Assembly (NCBI RefSeq): GCF_022179185.1
Contig: NZ_BPQJ01000001.1
Coordinates: 124,001 to 188,000 of the forward strand
Length of the DNA stretch: 64,000 nucleotides
Source: Methylobacterium frigidaeris
Lineage (GTDB): Bacteria > Pseudomonadota > Alphaproteobacteria > Rhizobiales > Beijerinckiaceae
Direction: 5' to 3'
In this document: piece after piece, positions 61,280-64,000 of the stretch
Numbering within the stretch: the first letter of the stretch is position 1
How the letters are laid out: every line of letters starts with the position of its first letter
Translations under genes and position numbers: made by a program
The notes under the pieces: generated by a model
What the model was told of the DNA's origin: nothing
Database searches by the model: none
The model's input: only the letters and a program-made list of their open reading frames with translations

Positions 61280-62569
61280 ATGAAAACCGTCCGCGACGAT
61301 CTCGAACGCCGCCTCGCCTTGATCGAGGCGCCGGCGAGCCGGCACGTCTTCACGAAGCTCTACCCGGAGGCGGCGCGCGCCGCCGCCGATGCCGCCGACG
61401 CGCGGCGCCGGGCCGGGCTGTCGCTCGGGGCGCTCGACGGCACGATCGTATCGATCAAGGACCTGTTCGACGTGCAGGGCGAGGCGACCACCGCCGGCTC
61501 GTCGATCCGGCGCAAGGCGCAAGCCGCGCTCCAGGACGCCCCCGTCGTCGCCCGACTGCGCCGGGCCGGCGCGGTGATCGTGGGCAAGACCAACATGTCC
61601 GAGTTCGCCTTCTCGGGTCTCGGCCTCAACCCGCACTGGGGTACGCCCGGCAACGCCGCCGATCGGAGCCTGGTGCCGGGCGGCTCGTCCTCCGGTGCCG
61701 GGGTCTCGGCGGCGCTCGGCACCTCCGACATCGCCATCGGCACCGATACCGGCGGCTCGGTGCGCATCCCGGCGGCGCTCAACGGCGTCGTCGGCTTCAA
61801 GCCGACGGCCCGCCGGGTGCCGCTCGCCGGCGCCTTCCCGCTGTCGCCCTCGCTCGATTCGATCGGCCCGCTCGCCCGCTCGGTCGAGGCCTGCGCGGCG
61901 GCCGACGCCGTGATGGCCGGAGAGGAGTACCGTCCGCTCCGGGCGGCCCCCTTGCGCGACCTGCGGATCGGCGTGCCCCGCGGTCTCCTGTTCACCGAGA
62001 CCGACCCGCTGGTGGCGCAGGCCTTCGAGACCGCCCTGTCCGCCTTGAGCGAAGCCGGTGCTCGCATCCACGACACCGAATTCGACGACCTCCTCGCCCG
62101 CATGGCCGAGGCGACGGCCGCGGGCCCGATCGCCGCGGTGGAGGCGTCGGAGATCCACGCCGACTGGCTCGACGCCGAGGCGGCCGCCTTCGATCCGCGG
62201 GTCCATGCCCGCATCACCCGCGGCCGGACGGTGACGGCGTCGGCCTATATCCGGATGATGCGCGAGCGCGCCGTGCTGATCGAGGCCGGCGACGAGCGGC
62301 TGACGCCCCTCGACGTGCTGGTCCTGCCGGCGACGGCCATCCCGGCGCCGAGCATCGCGGCGGTGGCGCAGGACGATGCGGAGTTCTCGCGGCTCAACCT
62401 CCTGATGCTGCGCAACACGATGGTGGGGAACCTGTTCGACCTCACCGGCATCTCGCTGCCGTTGCCGGGATGCACGAAGCCGGTAGGCCTGATGCTGCTT
62501 GCTCGCCATGGCCAGGACCGGCGGCTCCTGGAGATCGCGGCAGGGGTCGAGTCCGCGTTGCGGAACTGA
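61280..62569 (+). CDS. Amidase (amidase-signature family)
   Basis: A 429-residue Ser-cisSer-Lys hydrolase. Lys60 (SIKDLFDV), the cis-Ser at about 136 (LVPGGSSSGAGVSAALG) and the nucleophile Ser160 (GTDTGGSVRIPAA) are all present. The family hydrolyses amides, including ureido compounds such as allophanate. It is the last gene of the GntR-linked operon, starting one base after the preceding stop. A cytoplasmic enzyme acting on a compound imported by the MFS permease is the natural reading. Confidence 0.92.
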   Translation: MKTVRDDLERRLALIEAPASRHVFTKLYPEAARAAADAADARRRAGLSLGALDGTIVSIKDLFDVQGEATTAGSSIRRKAQAALQDAPVVARLRRAGAVIVGKTNMSEFAFSGLGLNPHWGTPGNAADRSLVPGGSSSGAGVSAALGTSDIAIGTDTGGSVRIPAALNGVVGFKPTARRVPLAGAFPLSPSLDSIGPLARSVEACAAADAVMAGEEYRPLRAAPLRDLRIGVPRGLLFTETDPLVAQAFETALSALSEAGARIHDTEFDDLLARMAEATAAGPIAAVEASEIHADWLDAEAAAFDPRVHARITRGRTVTASAYIRMMRERAVLIEAGDERLTPLDVLVLPATAIPAPSIAAVAQDDAEFSRLNLLMLRNTMVGNLFDLTGISLPLPGCTKPVGLMLLARHGQDRRLLEIAAGVESALRN

Positions 62570-62589
62570 CGCTTAACGCTAGCTGCCTT

Positions 62590-62747
62590 AAGATTTTCCA
62601 TCCCTCTGGTCATTCCAGGGCCGAGCAACGGAACCTGAAATGACCAGAGGCGCTGAAAATTCATAGAGAGGCGTCGAGAGCGCCGTCTTGTCCTCCGCTA
62701 CCTGAGTTCCTTGGATTTCGGGCTCCGCTGCGCGGCCCAGGAACGAC
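62590..62747. repeat. Inverted-repeat element and dispersed repeat copy
   Basis: Arms of about 28 bases (62590-62618 and 62634-62662, with a perfect core CCTCTGGTCATT at 62603-62614 and its complement at 62639-62650) form a stem-loop. Just beyond, 62701-62747 is a diverged copy of the element at 14814-14859 (TTGGATTTCGGGCTCCGCTG and on). The 332 bases between the amidase and DUF3606 genes contain otherwise only the terminator listed next. Confidence 0.65.
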
Positions 62748-62840
62748 GCGTTGCGGCCTATGATTATGGCGCAAATACGCTTAGCGCTTCGTGGCGTGAC
62801 GGAGGCGGTGATAAACCGCCCTGTTATGCGTAGGCCACAA

Positions 62841-64000
<1,160 letters not shown>

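Overview
The window is a 64 kb, very GC-rich, gene-dense chromosomal segment of an alphaproteobacterium. It fits Methylobacterium or a close relative in the Hyphomicrobiales. The reasons are the irr-fabA-fabB-fabI block, a heme-sensing Irr-type Fur protein instead of a plain Fur, 6S RNA directly upstream of the 5-formyl-THF cyclo-ligase gene, aconitase divergent from ccmAB, and small families such as DUF3606. This assignment is an inference from gene content. No rRNA, CRISPR array, prophage or intact insertion sequence was seen.

Layout. 0-5 kb: start of aconitase, cytochrome c biogenesis ccmAB, a stand-alone receiver protein, a coiled-coil protein, a reductase with a degenerate ferredoxin domain and a zinc-ribbon MBL protein. 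5-11.5 kb: a membrane-anchored short-chain dehydrogenase, an RND efflux pump with its periplasmic adaptor, and a rhodanese. 11.7-21.2 kb: glycosyltransferase, PuuE-UraD fusion for ureide breakdown, a glutathionyl-hydroquinone-reductase-like protein, a DUF2147 protein, zinc alcohol dehydrogenase, and an aaeB/X/A-like three-gene efflux operon followed by tRNA-Leu(CAA). 21.4-26.4 kb: two regulator/transporter pairs (LysR/MFS and MocR/DMT). 26.4-35.9 kb: extensin-like lipoprotein, a Gly/Trp/His-repeat secreted protein, PlsC, an orphan TRAP binding protein, a PAS-GGDEF-EAL enzyme, guaA and hydrolases. 36-45.7 kb: esterase, RsmB-type methyltransferase, MAPEG protein, 6S RNA, 5-FTHF cyclo-ligase, YmdB-like phosphoesterase, a TolQ/MotB-like ion-channel pair, radC, map, and a zf-CHCC protein. 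45.7-49.5 kb: flavin monooxygenase, tRNA-Leu(UAA), thiE/thiG, irr. 49.6-52.5 kb: fabA, fabB, fabI for unsaturated fatty acid synthesis. 52.6-53.8 kb: an AT-richer patch with a receiver-domain gene split by one in-frame stop. 53.9-64 kb: DUF427, an HD-GYP protein with a Glu-substituted receiver, Rrf2 regulator, dut, a CitE-like lyase, a GntR-controlled MFS/DUF2848/membrane/amidase operon, DUF3606 and the start of a type II asparaginase.

Functionally, most of the window is housekeeping metabolism, envelope maintenance and small-molecule export or uptake. The most unusual parts are the broken membrane-anchored receiver gene, the ZorAB-like channel pair, the reductase that lost its iron-sulfur cysteines, the array of in-frame TTG codons at the start of the monooxygenase, and the uncharacterised GntR/DUF2848/amidase operon with a clear palindromic operator candidate. 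I see no complete new system that I could defend as such.
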